A DNA stretch of 64,000 bases from RCIO01 sp965232405 (GCA_965232405.1 OZ246966.1:1178001-1242000); one strand, 5' to 3'. Shown: positions 16,603 to 26,312, counted from the stretch's first letter. Notes: generated from the sequence alone by a model not told the origin. Numbers and translations are program-made.

Positions 16603-17823
16603 TTGAAGAAGCTGCTTGCCGCCCTTGCCCTTGCCACGGGGCTCGCCCTGCCGGCAAAGGCCGCCGATCCCGACCTCTCGAACTGGGATGCGGTGGTTGA
16701 ACAAGCGCGCGGCCAGACGGTCTATTTCAACGCCTGGGGCGGGTCAGAAAACATCAATGCCTATATTGAATGGGCAGGTGATACGATTTCGGAACGATAC
16801 GGCGTCGAACTCGTCCACGTAAAGCTGGACGACACGGCGAACGCGGTCGCCAAGGTGGTGGCTGAAAAGGCCGCCGGTCGCGACGATGCCGGAACGGTCG
16901 ACCTCATCTGGATCAATGGCGAGAACTTCGCCTCGATGAAGCGGCAGGGCCTGCTCATGCCGGCCGGATGGGCGCAGCAACTGCCAAACTGGCAATATGT
17001 CGATGTCGAGAACAAGCCGACCATTCTGACCGATTTCACCATTCCGACCGACGGGCAGGAAAGCCCGTGGGGCATGGCCAAGCTGGTGTTCTTCCACGAC
17101 AGCGCCCGCACCGAACCATCGGACATGCCTATGTCGGCGGACGGTCTGCTTGAGTGGGCGAAGGAAAATCCGGGCCGCTTCTCCTATCCGCAGCCGCCGG
17201 ACTTCATCGGCTCATCGTTTCTGAAGCAGGTGCTGTCAGAAAAGGTCGAGGATCGCTCGGTGCTGCTTGCCCCGGTCGTTGAGGCTGACTTCGATACCGT
17301 CACGATGCCGCTGTTCGAATATCTCGACCAGTTGCACCCGGTCATGTGGCGCAGTGGCGGCGCTTACCCGCAAAACTACCCCGCCATGCGCCAGTTTCTT
17401 TCCGATGGCGAACTCGAAATCATCTTCGCCTTCAACCCGGCGGAAGCGTCGAGCGCGATCGCCAATGGCGAACTGCCCGATACGGTGCGTTCATTCACCT
17501 TCCCGGGCGGCACGCTTTCCAACACCCATTTCGTAGCCATCCCCTACAATGCGGCGGCAAAGGCCGGAGCGCTGGTGCTGGCCGATTTCCTGATTTCGCC
17601 GGAAGCACAGGCCCGCAAGCAGGACCCGCAGGTGTGGGGCGACCCGACAGTGCTCAACGTCGCCAGCCTGTCTGCCGACGACAAAGCCATGTTTGACGCA
17701 CTCGATCTCGGCATCGCGACACTGCCGCCGGAGAAGCTGGGCCCCGCGCTCGACGAGCCGCATCCGACCTGGATGGAGCGGCTGGAGACGGAGTGGAAAC
17801 GCCGCTACGGCGTGGCGAACTGA
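16603..17823 (+). CDS. ynjB: ABC importer substrate-binding protein, YnjB type
   Basis: A 406-residue periplasmic binding protein. The TTG at 16603 is chosen because GGAGG lies about 6 bases upstream and the protein then starts MKKLLAALALATG, an ideal signal peptide ending in AKA-A; an ATG at 16591 is the alternative. VYFNAWGGSENINAYIEWA and DLIWINGENFASMK are characteristic of YnjB, a relative of thiamine- and iron-binding proteins. Followed after 19 bases by the permease gene. The substrate of YnjBCD-type systems is not firmly known. Confidence 0.88.
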   Translation: MKKLLAALALATGLALPAKAADPDLSNWDAVVEQARGQTVYFNAWGGSENINAYIEWAGDTISERYGVELVHVKLDDTANAVAKVVAEKAAGRDDAGTVDLIWINGENFASMKRQGLLMPAGWAQQLPNWQYVDVENKPTILTDFTIPTDGQESPWGMAKLVFFHDSARTEPSDMPMSADGLLEWAKENPGRFSYPQPPDFIGSSFLKQVLSEKVEDRSVLLAPVVEADFDTVTMPLFEYLDQLHPVMWRSGGAYPQNYPAMRQFLSDGELEIIFAFNPAEASSAIANGELPDTVRSFTFPGGTLSNTHFVAIPYNAAAKAGALVLADFLISPEAQARKQDPQVWGDPTVLNVASLSADDKAMFDALDLGIATLPPEKLGPALDEPHPTWMERLETEWKRRYGVAN

Positions 17824-17842
17824 CCAGCCTCCATACGCAGAC

Positions 17843-19522
17843 ATGATCGCCCGGTTCGGCCCGCCGCTGACTATTCTGCTTCTGGCCGGGCCGGTGGTCG
17901 CGGGGCTGGCCGGCACATTGCTGCCGGCCTTCGGCTATCTGCCGGCGCTCGGCGGCAATACGCTCACACTCGCCCCGTTCGCCGAACTCGCCGCCCAGCC
18001 GGGCGTCTGGCGTTCGGCCTGGATGAGCTATTCGACAGGGCTGGCAGCGGCGGCGATCTCACTGGTCATGGTGATGTTCTTCGTCGCCGCATGGGCGGGC
18101 ACCGGCATTTTCAGCCGCATCCAGCATCTCGTTTCGCCGCTTCTGTCGGTGCCGCATGCGGCAGCGGCTTTCGGCTTCGCCTTCCTGATTGCGCCGTCAG
18201 GCATTCTGTCGCGTCTGGCATCACCCTGGCTGACAGGCTGGGAGCGGCCGCCCGACATTCTGATCGTCAACGACAATATGGGACTGTCGCTCATTGCCGG
18301 TCTGGTGGTGAAGGAAGTGCCGTTCCTGCTTCTGGTCACGCTGGCAGCACTGCCGCAAGTGCCGGTGGAGCGCACGCGCAAGATCACGGCGCTTCTGGGT
18401 TATGGCCGCATCGCCGGCTTCATCTATGCAAGCTGGCCGCAGATCTATCGCCAGATCAGGCTGGCCGTGCTCGCAGTGATCGCGTTTTCCGCCTCGGTGG
18501 TCGATGTGGCCGCCATCCTCGGACCGACGCTCCCCGGAACACTGGCCGTGAGGCTGGCCGGCTGGATGAACGATCCCGAGATTTCGATGCGTTTTCTGGC
18601 CTCGGCCGGAGCGCTGCTGCAACTGCTCGTCGCGGCAGCCGCGATCCTGAGCTGGATCGCGCTTGAATGCGTTTGCGGGCGCACCGCACAACACATGGCA
18701 CAGGCCGGGCGCAGCCTGCGGCGCGACCGGTGGCTGCGCAATCTCTCCCTTGCTTCCATGACACTTGCGGCAGCGGTTGTATTCGCGGGGCTGGCGGCCC
18801 TCGCCATCTGGTCGGTTGCCGGGCTCTGGCAATTTCCGCACGCGCTGCCCGACACAGTGACCCTGAAAACCTGGATGCGGGCCGCGCCGCGCATTGCCGG
18901 CCCACTTTTCACAACCTTCGCCGTCGCCACTGCTGCGACGATCATCGCGGTTGCGCTCGCAATCATGTGCCTCGTGCGCGAAAACCAGACCGGCCGGCGC
19001 GACACCCGCTACACGCTGCCGCTGGTCTATCTTCCCCTGCTCGTACCGCAGGTGGCGTTTCTGTTCGGGCTGCAATTGCTGTTCGTGCTGACCGGTACCG
19101 TCGCCAGTCTGCCAGCCCTCATTCTCGCCCATCTGGTTTTCGTCCTGCCTTACGTGTTCCTGTCGCTGTCGGACCCGTGGCGCGCCTATGACCGCCGCTA
19201 CGAGGCGATCTCGGCCGGTCTCGGCAAATCGCGCACAGCGACGCTTTGGCGGGTGCGTGCGCCAATGCTCACACGGGCAATCCTGACGGCGGCGGCGGTC
19301 GGTTTCGCCGTCTCGATCGGGCAATATCTGCCGACATTGCTGGTTGGCGCAGGGCGGCTGCCGACGGTCACAACCGAAGCCGTGGCGCTCGCCTCCGGCG
19401 GCAATCGCCGGGTGATCGGCGTTTACGCCTTCCTGCAGATGGCGCTGCCCTTCGCAGGCTTCGCCGTTGCCACGCTCGTTCCGGCGCTGCTATTCCGGCG
19501 CTTCCGCGCCATGCGCGCTTGA
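17843..19522 (+). CDS. ynjC: ABC importer permease, YnjC type (double-length)
   Basis: A 559-residue permease made of two fused membrane domains, each with about six segments and an EAA-like cytoplasmic loop (RKITALLGYGRIAGFIYASWPQ in the first half, YEAISAGLGKSRTATLWRVRAP in the second). Such fused permeases occur in YnjC, ThiP and FbpB. ATG 17843 is preferred to the longer frame, which would overlap ynjB. It pairs with the ATPase gene 15 bases downstream. Confidence 0.88.
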   Translation: MIARFGPPLTILLLAGPVVAGLAGTLLPAFGYLPALGGNTLTLAPFAELAAQPGVWRSAWMSYSTGLAAAAISLVMVMFFVAAWAGTGIFSRIQHLVSPLLSVPHAAAAFGFAFLIAPSGILSRLASPWLTGWERPPDILIVNDNMGLSLIAGLVVKEVPFLLLVTLAALPQVPVERTRKITALLGYGRIAGFIYASWPQIYRQIRLAVLAVIAFSASVVDVAAILGPTLPGTLAVRLAGWMNDPEISMRFLASAGALLQLLVAAAAILSWIALECVCGRTAQHMAQAGRSLRRDRWLRNLSLASMTLAAAVVFAGLAALAIWSVAGLWQFPHALPDTVTLKTWMRAAPRIAGPLFTTFAVATAATIIAVALAIMCLVRENQTGRRDTRYTLPLVYLPLLVPQVAFLFGLQLLFVLTGTVASLPALILAHLVFVLPYVFLSLSDPWRAYDRRYEAISAGLGKSRTATLWRVRAPMLTRAILTAAAVGFAVSIGQYLPTLLVGAGRLPTVTTEAVALASGGNRRVIGVYAFLQMALPFAGFAVATLVPALLFRRFRAMRA

Positions 19523-19536
19523 GAGCAGGGGAACCG

Positions 19537-20181
19537 ATGGGCGACGGGAAGGGCTTGCTGCTCGACGACATTCGCATATCGCTCAATGGCGTACCGCTGC
19601 TTTCGGTCACGCATTCGATTGCGCCCGGCGAGGTGCTGACCGTCATGGGACCTTCCGGCTCCGGCAAGTCGACGCTTCTCGCCTTCATCGGCGGGTTTCT
19701 CGACCCCGCCTTTTCGGCCAGCGGGCGCGTGCTGATCGATGATGCGGACATTACCCGTTTCGAAGCCGAGGACCGGCATGTCGGCATCCTGTTCCAGGAC
19801 CCGCTACTGTTTCCGCACATGACCGTCGCCGGCAATCTGGTCTTCGCAATACCGCCCGGCGTGAAGGGAAGCACGCAGCGGCGCGAACTGGCTGATGCCG
19901 CACTTTCCGGCGTTGATCTTGCCGGATTTGGCGAGCGCGATCCTGACACGCTTTCTGGCGGCCAGAAGGCGCGTGTGGCGCTGGCGCGTGTGCTGATCGC
20001 GGAACCGCGGGCGCTGTTGCTGGACGAACCCTTCTCCAAGCTCGACGCCGCACTCAGGCAGCAGATGCGCGAGCTCGTTTTCGCCAAGGCACGCGACAAG
20101 GGTCTACCGACTTTGCTCGTCACTCATGACGAGGCTGACGCACAGGCGGCCGGCGGCGCGATTGTCCAGGTCGGCGAATAG
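19537..20181 (+). CDS. ynjD: ABC importer ATPase, YnjD type
   Basis: A 214-residue ABC ATPase. Walker A is MGPSGSGKST (about residue 36), the Q loop is GILFQDP, the signature is LSGGQKARVALARVL, Walker B is ALLLDEPFSKLD and the H loop LLVTHDEADA. It is short, lacking the regulatory extension of sugar-type ATPases, as in YnjD and ThiQ. ATG 19537 has a GGGGA site. It powers uptake through YnjC. The stop lies 6 bases before hrpB, so hrpB probably shares the transcript. Confidence 0.9.
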   Translation: MGDGKGLLLDDIRISLNGVPLLSVTHSIAPGEVLTVMGPSGSGKSTLLAFIGGFLDPAFSASGRVLIDDADITRFEAEDRHVGILFQDPLLFPHMTVAGNLVFAIPPGVKGSTQRRELADAALSGVDLAGFGERDPDTLSGGQKARVALARVLIAEPRALLLDEPFSKLDAALRQQMRELVFAKARDKGLPTLLVTHDEADAQAAGGAIVQVGE

Positions 20182-20187
20182 GGTGCG

Positions 20188-22650
20188 ATGAAACCGCTGC
20201 CCGGCCTGCCAGTCACGGCTGTTCTGCCGGCGCTGTCCGAAGCGCTGGACAAGACCGGTGCTGCGGTCCTCGTCGCGCCGCCCGGTGCCGGCAAGACGAC
20301 CCTGGCGCCGCTTCGCCTGCTTGAAGCCAAATGGCGCGGCGACGGTACGATTGTGCTTCTCGAACCCCGCCGTCTCGCCGCCCGCGCGGCAGCCCGCCGC
20401 ATGGCCGAACTGCTTGGCGAGAAGCCCGGAGAAACGGTCGGCTACGCGATGCGGCTCGACCGCAAGGTGTCGGCGAAAACGCGCATCCTCGTTGTCACCG
20501 AAGGCGTGATGGCGCGGATGATCCTCGACGATCCGGAACTCACCAGCATCGCCGCGATCATCTTTGACGAATTTCACGAGCGCTCCCTCGATGGCGATTT
20601 CGGACTGGCGCTGGCGCTCGATGTGCGGCAGGCGCTGCGGCCGGACCTGCGGCTGCTCGTCATGTCTGCGACCATCGACGGCGCCCGCGTCGCCCGCCTC
20701 ATGGGCGATGTACCGGTCATCGAAAGCGAGGGCCGCAGCTATCCGGTCGATATCCGCTACCGTGAACGCACGGCAGGCGTCACTGTCGAGGCGGCGATGG
20801 CTCGCGCGATCCGCGAGGCGCTGAAGGAGGAAGACGGCAGCATTCTCGCTTTCCTGCCTGGCCAGCGCGAAATCGAGCGAACGGCCGAGGCGCTTTCTGA
20901 TGGGCTTCCAACCACTGTCGATATCGTCCCGCTCTTCGGCGCGATGGAGGGCAACGCGCAGGATGCCGCGATCCGGCCGGCACCGCCCGGGCGGCGCAAG
21001 GTTGTGCTCGCCACTGCAATCGCCGAAACCTCGCTCACCATTGAGGGTGTGCGTGTTATCGTCGACAGTGGCTTGTCGCGACTGCCACGTTATGAGCCGG
21101 CCAGCGGGATTGCCCGGCTTGAAACGGTACGCGTGTCCCGCGCATCGGCCGACCAGCGGGCGGGACGTGCCGGCCGTACTGAACCGGGCGTTGCCATTCG
21201 CCTGTGGCGGGCCGAGCAGAACGCCGCGCTGCCGGCTTTCACACCACCTGAAATTCTGCAGGCGGACCTGACCGGGTTGTTGCTCGACTGTGCTGCCTTC
21301 GGCGTCGCCGATCCCGCCACGCTTTCCTTTCTCGATCCGCCTCCGCCACCAGCACTCGCCGAGGCACGGTCGCTGCTCTTGGACCTCGACGCCATTGACC
21401 GGGACGGGCGACTGACCGCAGGCGGCGAAGCGATGCGCCGCCTCGCCCTGCCTGCCCGTCTTGCCCACATGGTGGCGGAAGCTGCGACGCAAGGGGCGGC
21501 CGAGCAGGCGGCGGAACTCGCGGTCTTGCTCACCGAGCGTGGCCTTGGCGGCAACGAGCCCGACCTCGACCATCGCCTGTCACGCTTTCGCTCCGATCGC
21601 TCGCCCCGCGCAAAGGCTGCGAAAGGCCTGGCGGAAAGGCTGGCGAAAACCGCGGCCGAGCAACCTAGTGGCAACCCCGCGGAGACTGCGAGTGCCGGCC
21701 AGCTACTCATCCATGCATGGCCGGACCGCGTCGCCAAGGCGCGCGGCGCGCAGGGCCGGTACGTGATGGCCAATGGGCGCGGTGCCATACTGGACGAGAC
21801 GGCGGCGCTGGCGCGGGAGCCTTATCTCGTCGTCGCCGATCTTCAGGGCGGCGCGCAGAACGCGCGCATTCTGGCCGCTGCCGCCGTCAGCGAAGACCAC
21901 ATTCGCGAAACGCTCGCCGACCGCATCGAGAGTGAGACAACGACCAGCTTCGACAGACAGGCCCGCGCGATCCGTGCCCGCGCGACCGAACGGCTCGGAG
22001 CGATCGCGCTTTCGGAACGTGCGCTTCCTGCCCCTACTGGCGACGCCGCCAATTCAGCGATCATCGGCGCGCTGCGCGAAAACGGGCTTTCCCTGCTCGA
22101 CTGGAGCAAGGAGGCGCTCACCCTGCGCGCCCGGCTTGGCTGGCTGCATCGCGGGCTGGGCGCCCCTTGGCCCGATGTTTCAGACGAAGCGCTTACTGCG
22201 GCGCTCGATGAGTGGCTGCTTCCTTTCCTGCCCGGCGAGGCGTCCTTTGCCCGGATCGGCCCCAAACCCGTCGAACAGGCGCTGACGGCGCTGGTTCCGG
22301 CTGGCGACCTGCGCACACTCAACCAGCTCGCACCCACCCATTTCGACGCGCCGTCGGGCAGCCGGGTTCCAATCGACTACGCCGGCGAACAGCCCGTATT
22401 GGCCATTCGCGTGCAGGAGCTTTTCGGGCTCGAAGAACATCCGTCTATCGCCCGCGGCTCGGTGCCGCTGACGCTGGAGCTTCTGTCTCCGGCGCACCGG
22501 CCCATCCAGACCACGCGTGACCTGCCGGGCTTCTGGCGTGGCTCATGGGCCGATGTGCTTTCCGAAATGCGCGGCCGCTATCCGAAACATGAATGGCCGG
22601 AAGACCCACTGAACGCGGTGGCCACTAGCCGTGCGAAACGGCGGAAATAG
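20188..22650 (+). CDS. hrpB: ATP-dependent helicase HrpB
   Basis: An 820-residue DEAH-box helicase, full length for HrpB. Motif I is VAPPGAGKTT, motif II reads IIFDEFHERS (DEFH, as in HrpB), motif III is VMSATIDG and motif VI is QRAGRAGRTEPG. A large HrpB-specific C-terminal domain follows from about residue 480. Its cellular role in proteobacteria is poorly defined; an RNA-related function is usually assumed. It is followed 9 bases later by the sensor kinase gene. Confidence 0.93.
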   Translation: MKPLPGLPVTAVLPALSEALDKTGAAVLVAPPGAGKTTLAPLRLLEAKWRGDGTIVLLEPRRLAARAAARRMAELLGEKPGETVGYAMRLDRKVSAKTRILVVTEGVMARMILDDPELTSIAAIIFDEFHERSLDGDFGLALALDVRQALRPDLRLLVMSATIDGARVARLMGDVPVIESEGRSYPVDIRYRERTAGVTVEAAMARAIREALKEEDGSILAFLPGQREIERTAEALSDGLPTTVDIVPLFGAMEGNAQDAAIRPAPPGRRKVVLATAIAETSLTIEGVRVIVDSGLSRLPRYEPASGIARLETVRVSRASADQRAGRAGRTEPGVAIRLWRAEQNAALPAFTPPEILQADLTGLLLDCAAFGVADPATLSFLDPPPPPALAEARSLLLDLDAIDRDGRLTAGGEAMRRLALPARLAHMVAEAATQGAAEQAAELAVLLTERGLGGNEPDLDHRLSRFRSDRSPRAKAAKGLAERLAKTAAEQPSGNPAETASAGQLLIHAWPDRVAKARGAQGRYVMANGRGAILDETAALAREPYLVVADLQGGAQNARILAAAAVSEDHIRETLADRIESETTTSFDRQARAIRARATERLGAIALSERALPAPTGDAANSAIIGALRENGLSLLDWSKEALTLRARLGWLHRGLGAPWPDVSDEALTAALDEWLLPFLPGEASFARIGPKPVEQALTALVPAGDLRTLNQLAPTHFDAPSGSRVPIDYAGEQPVLAIRVQELFGLEEHPSIARGSVPLTLELLSPAHRPIQTTRDLPGFWRGSWADVLSEMRGRYPKHEWPEDPLNAVATSRAKRRK

Positions 22651-22659
22651 CTTGGCGAT

Positions 22660-23994
22660 ATGAACCAGCAGCCGCATAAGAATACCATGTCCCAGGAAGT
22701 CGGCGCACCGGACCCTGATATCGTCCATCGGCTCAGGCTCAATACGCTGATCCGGCTGCGGTGGTTGGCGGTCGCCGGGCAGAGTGCAGCGGTGCTGGTC
22801 GTCGCCTTTTGGCTGGGCTTTCCGATGCCGGTCGGCCCGTGTTTCGCGCTGATTGCCTGCTCGGCCTGGCTCAACCTGTTCCTGTCGTTCCGTTTCTCCG
22901 CCACGCACCGGCTCGAACCGCGTGCAGCACTTGGCATCCTCACCTTCGACGCCTTGCAGCTTGGCGGGTTGCTGTTCATGACCGGCGGCCTGACCAACCC
23001 GTTCTCTGTGCTGATGGCGGTGCCGGTGGTCATTTCGGCCACGTCGCTGCCGCGCAACTACACCGCACTGCTCGGTCTGATCGTGGTTGCGGTGACCACC
23101 GCCCTTGCCTTCCTGCATCTGCCGCTGCCCTGGTATCCGGGCACACAGCTGATGATGCCGCTTATCTTCATTGGCGGTGTCTGGATGGCGGTTGTCGCCT
23201 CGATTGCCTTCACCAGCTTCTATGCATACCGCGTCGCGGAAGAAGCACGGCTGCTCGCCAATGCGCTATCGGCGACCGAACTGGTGCTTCAGCGCGAACA
23301 GCATCTTTCGGCCCTCGACGGACTGGCGGCTGCGGCGGCGCACGAACTCGGCACTCCGCTGGCGACAATTGCGCTGGTCGCCAAGGAGATGGAGCGCGCT
23401 CTGGCGAACGATCCCCGTCTCAGCGAAGACGTCAGCCTGCTGCGCTCGCAAAGCGAGCGCTGCCGTGAAATCCTCAAACAGCTCACCAGCCTGTCGTCGC
23501 AAGGCGAGATCCACCTTGCGCGCATGCCGCTCACCTCGCTGGTCGAGGAGGCCGTCGCGCCACATCGCGAATTCGGCATCGAGCTGAAGCTGGAAACGGG
23601 TCAGTGCGATGGGCCAGAGCCGGTGGGACGGCGCAATCCCGGTGTCATTTACGGGCTTGGAAACCTGGTTGAAAACGCCGTCGATTTCGCCCGCGAAACG
23701 GTCTTCGTTCGCTGGGAGTGGGACGACAACCATGTCGCCATCACCGTCACGGATGACGGAGAAGGCTTTTCGGCCGAAGTTCTCGACCGTATCGGCGAAC
23801 CCTATCTGACCCGGCGCAGCGGCGCGGGGTCAGGCGGCGGGCTGGGCCTCGGCCTGTTCATCGCCAAGTCGTTGCTCGACCGATCCGGCGCCACAATCTC
23901 CTTCACCAACGCCGCCGATCCCGGCAAGGGAGCGGTGGCGCGCGTGGAGTGGCCACGGGCAGCATTTGTGGCTGAACCGGATTCGGCCGCCTAA
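22660..23994 (+). CDS. actS: Redox-sensing histidine kinase ActS/RegB/PrrB
   Basis: A 444-residue kinase with six N-terminal membrane segments (to about residue 195). The quinone-site motif GGLTNPF is at residues 109-115, the H box AAAHELGTPLATI has His228, and the redox-box cysteine is Cys268 in SERCREILKQL. The ATPase domain has N (LGNLVENAVDFA), DDGEGF and GGGLGLGLFIA. All features match RegB. It senses the respiratory or quinone redox state and phosphorylates ActR, encoded 76 bases downstream. Confidence 0.93.
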   Translation: MNQQPHKNTMSQEVGAPDPDIVHRLRLNTLIRLRWLAVAGQSAAVLVVAFWLGFPMPVGPCFALIACSAWLNLFLSFRFSATHRLEPRAALGILTFDALQLGGLLFMTGGLTNPFSVLMAVPVVISATSLPRNYTALLGLIVVAVTTALAFLHLPLPWYPGTQLMMPLIFIGGVWMAVVASIAFTSFYAYRVAEEARLLANALSATELVLQREQHLSALDGLAAAAAHELGTPLATIALVAKEMERALANDPRLSEDVSLLRSQSERCREILKQLTSLSSQGEIHLARMPLTSLVEEAVAPHREFGIELKLETGQCDGPEPVGRRNPGVIYGLGNLVENAVDFARETVFVRWEWDDNHVAITVTDDGEGFSAEVLDRIGEPYLTRRSGAGSGGGLGLGLFIAKSLLDRSGATISFTNAADPGKGAVARVEWPRAAFVAEPDSAA

Positions 23995-24070
23995 AAGCTG
24001 GACTTGCCGCCAATTTCGGCTAAACAACCGGCAAATTCGCAATTTCGGCCAGAAAAAAGAAGAAGCCGCC

Positions 24071-24634
24071 ATGTCCGATGCCCAGATCGACAATGCGGAA
24101 GAGGCGCTCGGCGCCGACCGCTCGCTGCTGATTGTCGAGGACGACAAGCCATTCCTGATGCGGCTTGCGCGTGCGATGGAGAGCCGCGGCTTCACCGTCG
24201 ATACGGCTGAGAGCGTTGATGAGGCTCTCGCAAAGGTGAAGAGTGGTGCACCTGCCTATGCAGTTGTCGACATGCGGCTGGGCGACGGCAACGGCATCGA
24301 CGTGGTGGCGACGATCCGCGAAAAGCGCGCCGATGCCCGCACAATCATCCTGACCGGCTACGGCAACATCGCCACGGCGGTGACTGCGGTGAAGCTGGGC
24401 GCCGTAGACTATCTGGCAAAGCCGGCCGACGCGGACGACGTCTACGCCGCGCTGACGCGCAAGGGCGACCGCCCCGAACCGCCGGAAAACCCCATGTCGG
24501 CCGACCGGGTACGCTGGGAGCACATCCAGCGAGTCTATGAAATGTGCGACCGCAACGTTTCGGAGACCGCGCGCCGTCTCAACATGCACCGGCGCACATT
24601 GCAGCGCATTCTGGCAAAGCGCGCGCCGCGATAG
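24071..24634 (+). CDS. actR: Response regulator ActR/RegA/PrrA
   Basis: A 187-residue regulator. The receiver domain has the acidic pair in LLIVEDDKPF, the phospho-acceptor Asp in VVDMRLGDG, and T/K in ILTGYG and YLAKPAD. The C-terminal Fis-type helix-turn-helix reads CDRNVSETARRLNMHRRTLQRIL, nearly invariant in the RegA family. The ATG at 24071 follows the gap after actS. It controls energy and redox genes such as those for terminal oxidases, nitrogen and carbon fixation. The two genes form a complete pair in one operon. Confidence 0.95.
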   Translation: MSDAQIDNAEEALGADRSLLIVEDDKPFLMRLARAMESRGFTVDTAESVDEALAKVKSGAPAYAVVDMRLGDGNGIDVVATIREKRADARTIILTGYGNIATAVTAVKLGAVDYLAKPADADDVYAALTRKGDRPEPPENPMSADRVRWEHIQRVYEMCDRNVSETARRLNMHRRTLQRILAKRAPR

Positions 24635-24709
24635 GGCGAAGCCGGCAGATGTTGGTCGGTAGCATGCAGGCAGGGCGCTGTCGCCAGTTCACGACCGGCG
24701 ACCGACTTG

Positions 24710-25210
24710 CTAGTCACCCTCATTCTCCAACGCCGCCACGGGCACGCCGGCCATCTCGGCCGCGGTGATGCGTGCCGCACTTGCCCGCGCGAAGCGCAGC
24801 GTCAGCGCCTTGCGGGTCGGTGCCGGCAACCGGTGCTCGGGCGCTTCGCGCAAAACTTCGGCTCCATAGCCGTCGGAGAGGATGAAACCGCAATCCTCGG
24901 GGAATATTTCGGCCGGCACGCCGGGATGTGTGGCGAAAAAGAAGCGGTCGCAGAAATCGCGATATTCGTGCCATTTGCGATCGACGCGGAAATCCTCGAT
25001 CGAGGATTTGATCTCGACGATCCATATCTCGCCGGATCTGTTCAGCGCCACGAGGTCGGCCCTGCGCCCGGTCTTGAGCGACAGTTCGGGGAGTGCGGCT
25101 GCCCCCACCTCGAGCAGAAGGCGCTGGACGCCGCGCCGTACCATGAGCGCACGGTCCGACTGACGGCCATCGGCCAGGGGATTGGTCGCGAAGGGCGAGA
25201 CAATAGGCAT
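24710..25210 (-). CDS. mmcB: MmcB family DNA repair protein
   Basis: A 166-residue protein of the MmcB family, first defined in Caulobacter as an SOS/mitomycin C-resistance gene. It has a PD-(D/E)xK nuclease-like core: GRRADLVALN followed by WIVEIKSSIEDF, with the E-x-K pair. ATG 25210 is preferred to the TTG at 25228. It converges on actR, with 75 bases between the stops, where I see no terminator. Confidence 0.85.
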   Translation of the reverse strand: MPIVSPFATNPLADGRQSDRALMVRRGVQRLLLEVGAAALPELSLKTGRRADLVALNRSGEIWIVEIKSSIEDFRVDRKWHEYRDFCDRFFFATHPGVPAEIFPEDCGFILSDGYGAEVLREAPEHRLPAPTRKALTLRFARASAARITAAEMAGVPVAALENEGD

Positions 25211-25214
25211 CAGC

Positions 25215-25384
25215 TCACCCTGCCACAAAATGTTCCTGTTTTGAACCCATCGCCGCCACCTGCCCCAGCCTGATACTTCTGCGCCAGATCGGCGGTCCCA
25301 GCGTATGGTCGATCATTTCCTTCAGCGCAGGCAGGTCGGACAGGGTCAGCGCCAGTTGGGCACGGTGTTGTCGATATCAGACAC
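25215..25384 (-). pseudogene. Possible frameshifted small gene upstream of mmcB
   Basis: Reading the minus strand from a GTG at 25384 gives MSDIDNTVPNWR and then a stop at 25346. The overlapping frame continues as LTLSDLPALKEMIDHTLG, then PPIWRRSIRLGQVAAMGSK, and stops at 25215, 5 bases before mmcB. Composition and spacing look like a real small gene of about 56 codons with one frameshift near 25350. I do not recognise the family. It could be a genuine decayed gene, a sequencing error or chance. Confidence 0.3.
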
Positions 25385-25645
25385 TGATCCATCGGTAACG
25401 CGGTCCAATCGAGATGCGCATGACCCGTTGCAAAACGCCGCAATTGGCGCGCTCGGGGCAATTCGGAGGTGCTCACATTTCCGTGAGCTGTTGCCAATTT
25501 ACAATAATGATCCCGCAACCTTCCCCGGCGCGAACCGGGTGGCGATTATTCACTTGGTCCAGCCAGAGCCGCGCATTAACAATATTGGCGGAATTGCGGC
25601 TCGATTCGGGCCATCTGTCTAATTGCCGGGGGAATGGATCCGAAC
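25385..25645. other. Intergenic region ahead of the L,D-transpeptidase gene
   Basis: I see no convincing gene here on either strand. At 25554-25582, TTGGTC and TAACAA separated by 17 bases form a plausible promoter for the downstream transpeptidase, with a leader of about 55 bases. The sequence is somewhat more AT-rich around 25490-25510. Confidence 0.4.
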
Positions 25646-26251
25646 ATGAGAATCAGAACGATTGCAGCGGTTGCTGTTGTGGGGCTGGCAACCGCGCTGG
25701 CGGGCTGCACGAGCGGTCAGGTTTTCACATCCAGCTATCGCACCGTAACAGACGCCGGCTACCGGCTTCCTTCGGTCCCGATCAGCCGGCTCGACCGGAA
25801 GTATCACCGCCAGATCGTCAATTACGAAACCAAGCAGAAGCCCGGCACAATTATTGTCGATACCAGTGAGAAGTTCCTCTATTTCGTGATGCCTGAAGGC
25901 AAGGCGATGCGCTACGGCATCGGCGTGGGTCGCGACGGCTTCACCTGGTCGGGCACGCACCGCATCACCCGCAAGGCCGAGTGGCCGGGCTGGACGCCGC
26001 CGGCGGTCATGCGGGCACGCGAGCGGGCCAAGGGCAACATTCTTCCGGCCTATATGCCGGGTGGCCTGAACAATCCGCTCGGCGCACGTGCGCTTTACAT
26101 CGGTTCCACGATCTATCGCCTGCACGGCTCGCCGGAGTGGAACTCGATCGGGCGCAACGTTTCGTCGGGCTGCATCCGACTGATCAATCAGGACATTATC
26201 GACCTTTACAATCGCGCCGAGGTCGGAGCGAAGGTTATCGTAAAGAGGTAG
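25646..26251 (+). CDS. L,D-transpeptidase (YkuD family), lipoprotein
   Basis: A 201-residue YkuD/ErfK-type enzyme. The start at 25646 gives MRIRTIAAVAVVG, then a lipobox ending LAGC, so it should be a lipoprotein in the periplasm; ATG 25634 is an in-frame alternative. The catalytic domain has IGSTIYRLHGSPEWNS and then NVSSGCIRL, the H...SxGC[IV]R signature with catalytic Cys. Such enzymes make 3-3 peptidoglycan cross-links or anchor outer-membrane proteins to peptidoglycan. A strong terminator follows. Confidence 0.9.
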   Translation: MRIRTIAAVAVVGLATALAGCTSGQVFTSSYRTVTDAGYRLPSVPISRLDRKYHRQIVNYETKQKPGTIIVDTSEKFLYFVMPEGKAMRYGIGVGRDGFTWSGTHRITRKAEWPGWTPPAVMRARERAKGNILPAYMPGGLNNPLGARALYIGSTIYRLHGSPEWNSIGRNVSSGCIRLINQDIIDLYNRAEVGAKVIVKR

Positions 26252-26282
26252 GCGGACCGTCCAGGCAACGGAGCCTAGAGCA

Positions 26283-26312
26283 AAAAACCGGGCCAAAGCG
26301 GCCCGGTTTTTT
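26283..26312. terminator. Bidirectional intrinsic terminator
   Basis: CCGGGCC (26288-26294), loop AAAGC, GGCCCGG (26300-26306), then six T. Five A precede the stem, so it also works on the other strand. It lies between the convergent transpeptidase and nfuA-like genes and can end both transcripts. Confidence 0.88.

Noticed and set aside
20104..21573. Long minus-strand frame inside hrpB
   Set aside because: Antisense shadow of a helicase with intact motifs.
25305..25622. Plus-strand frame of 105 codons ahead of the transpeptidase gene
   Set aside because: No ribosome site, no domain, composition not gene-like; a promoter and a possible decayed minus-strand gene explain the region better.
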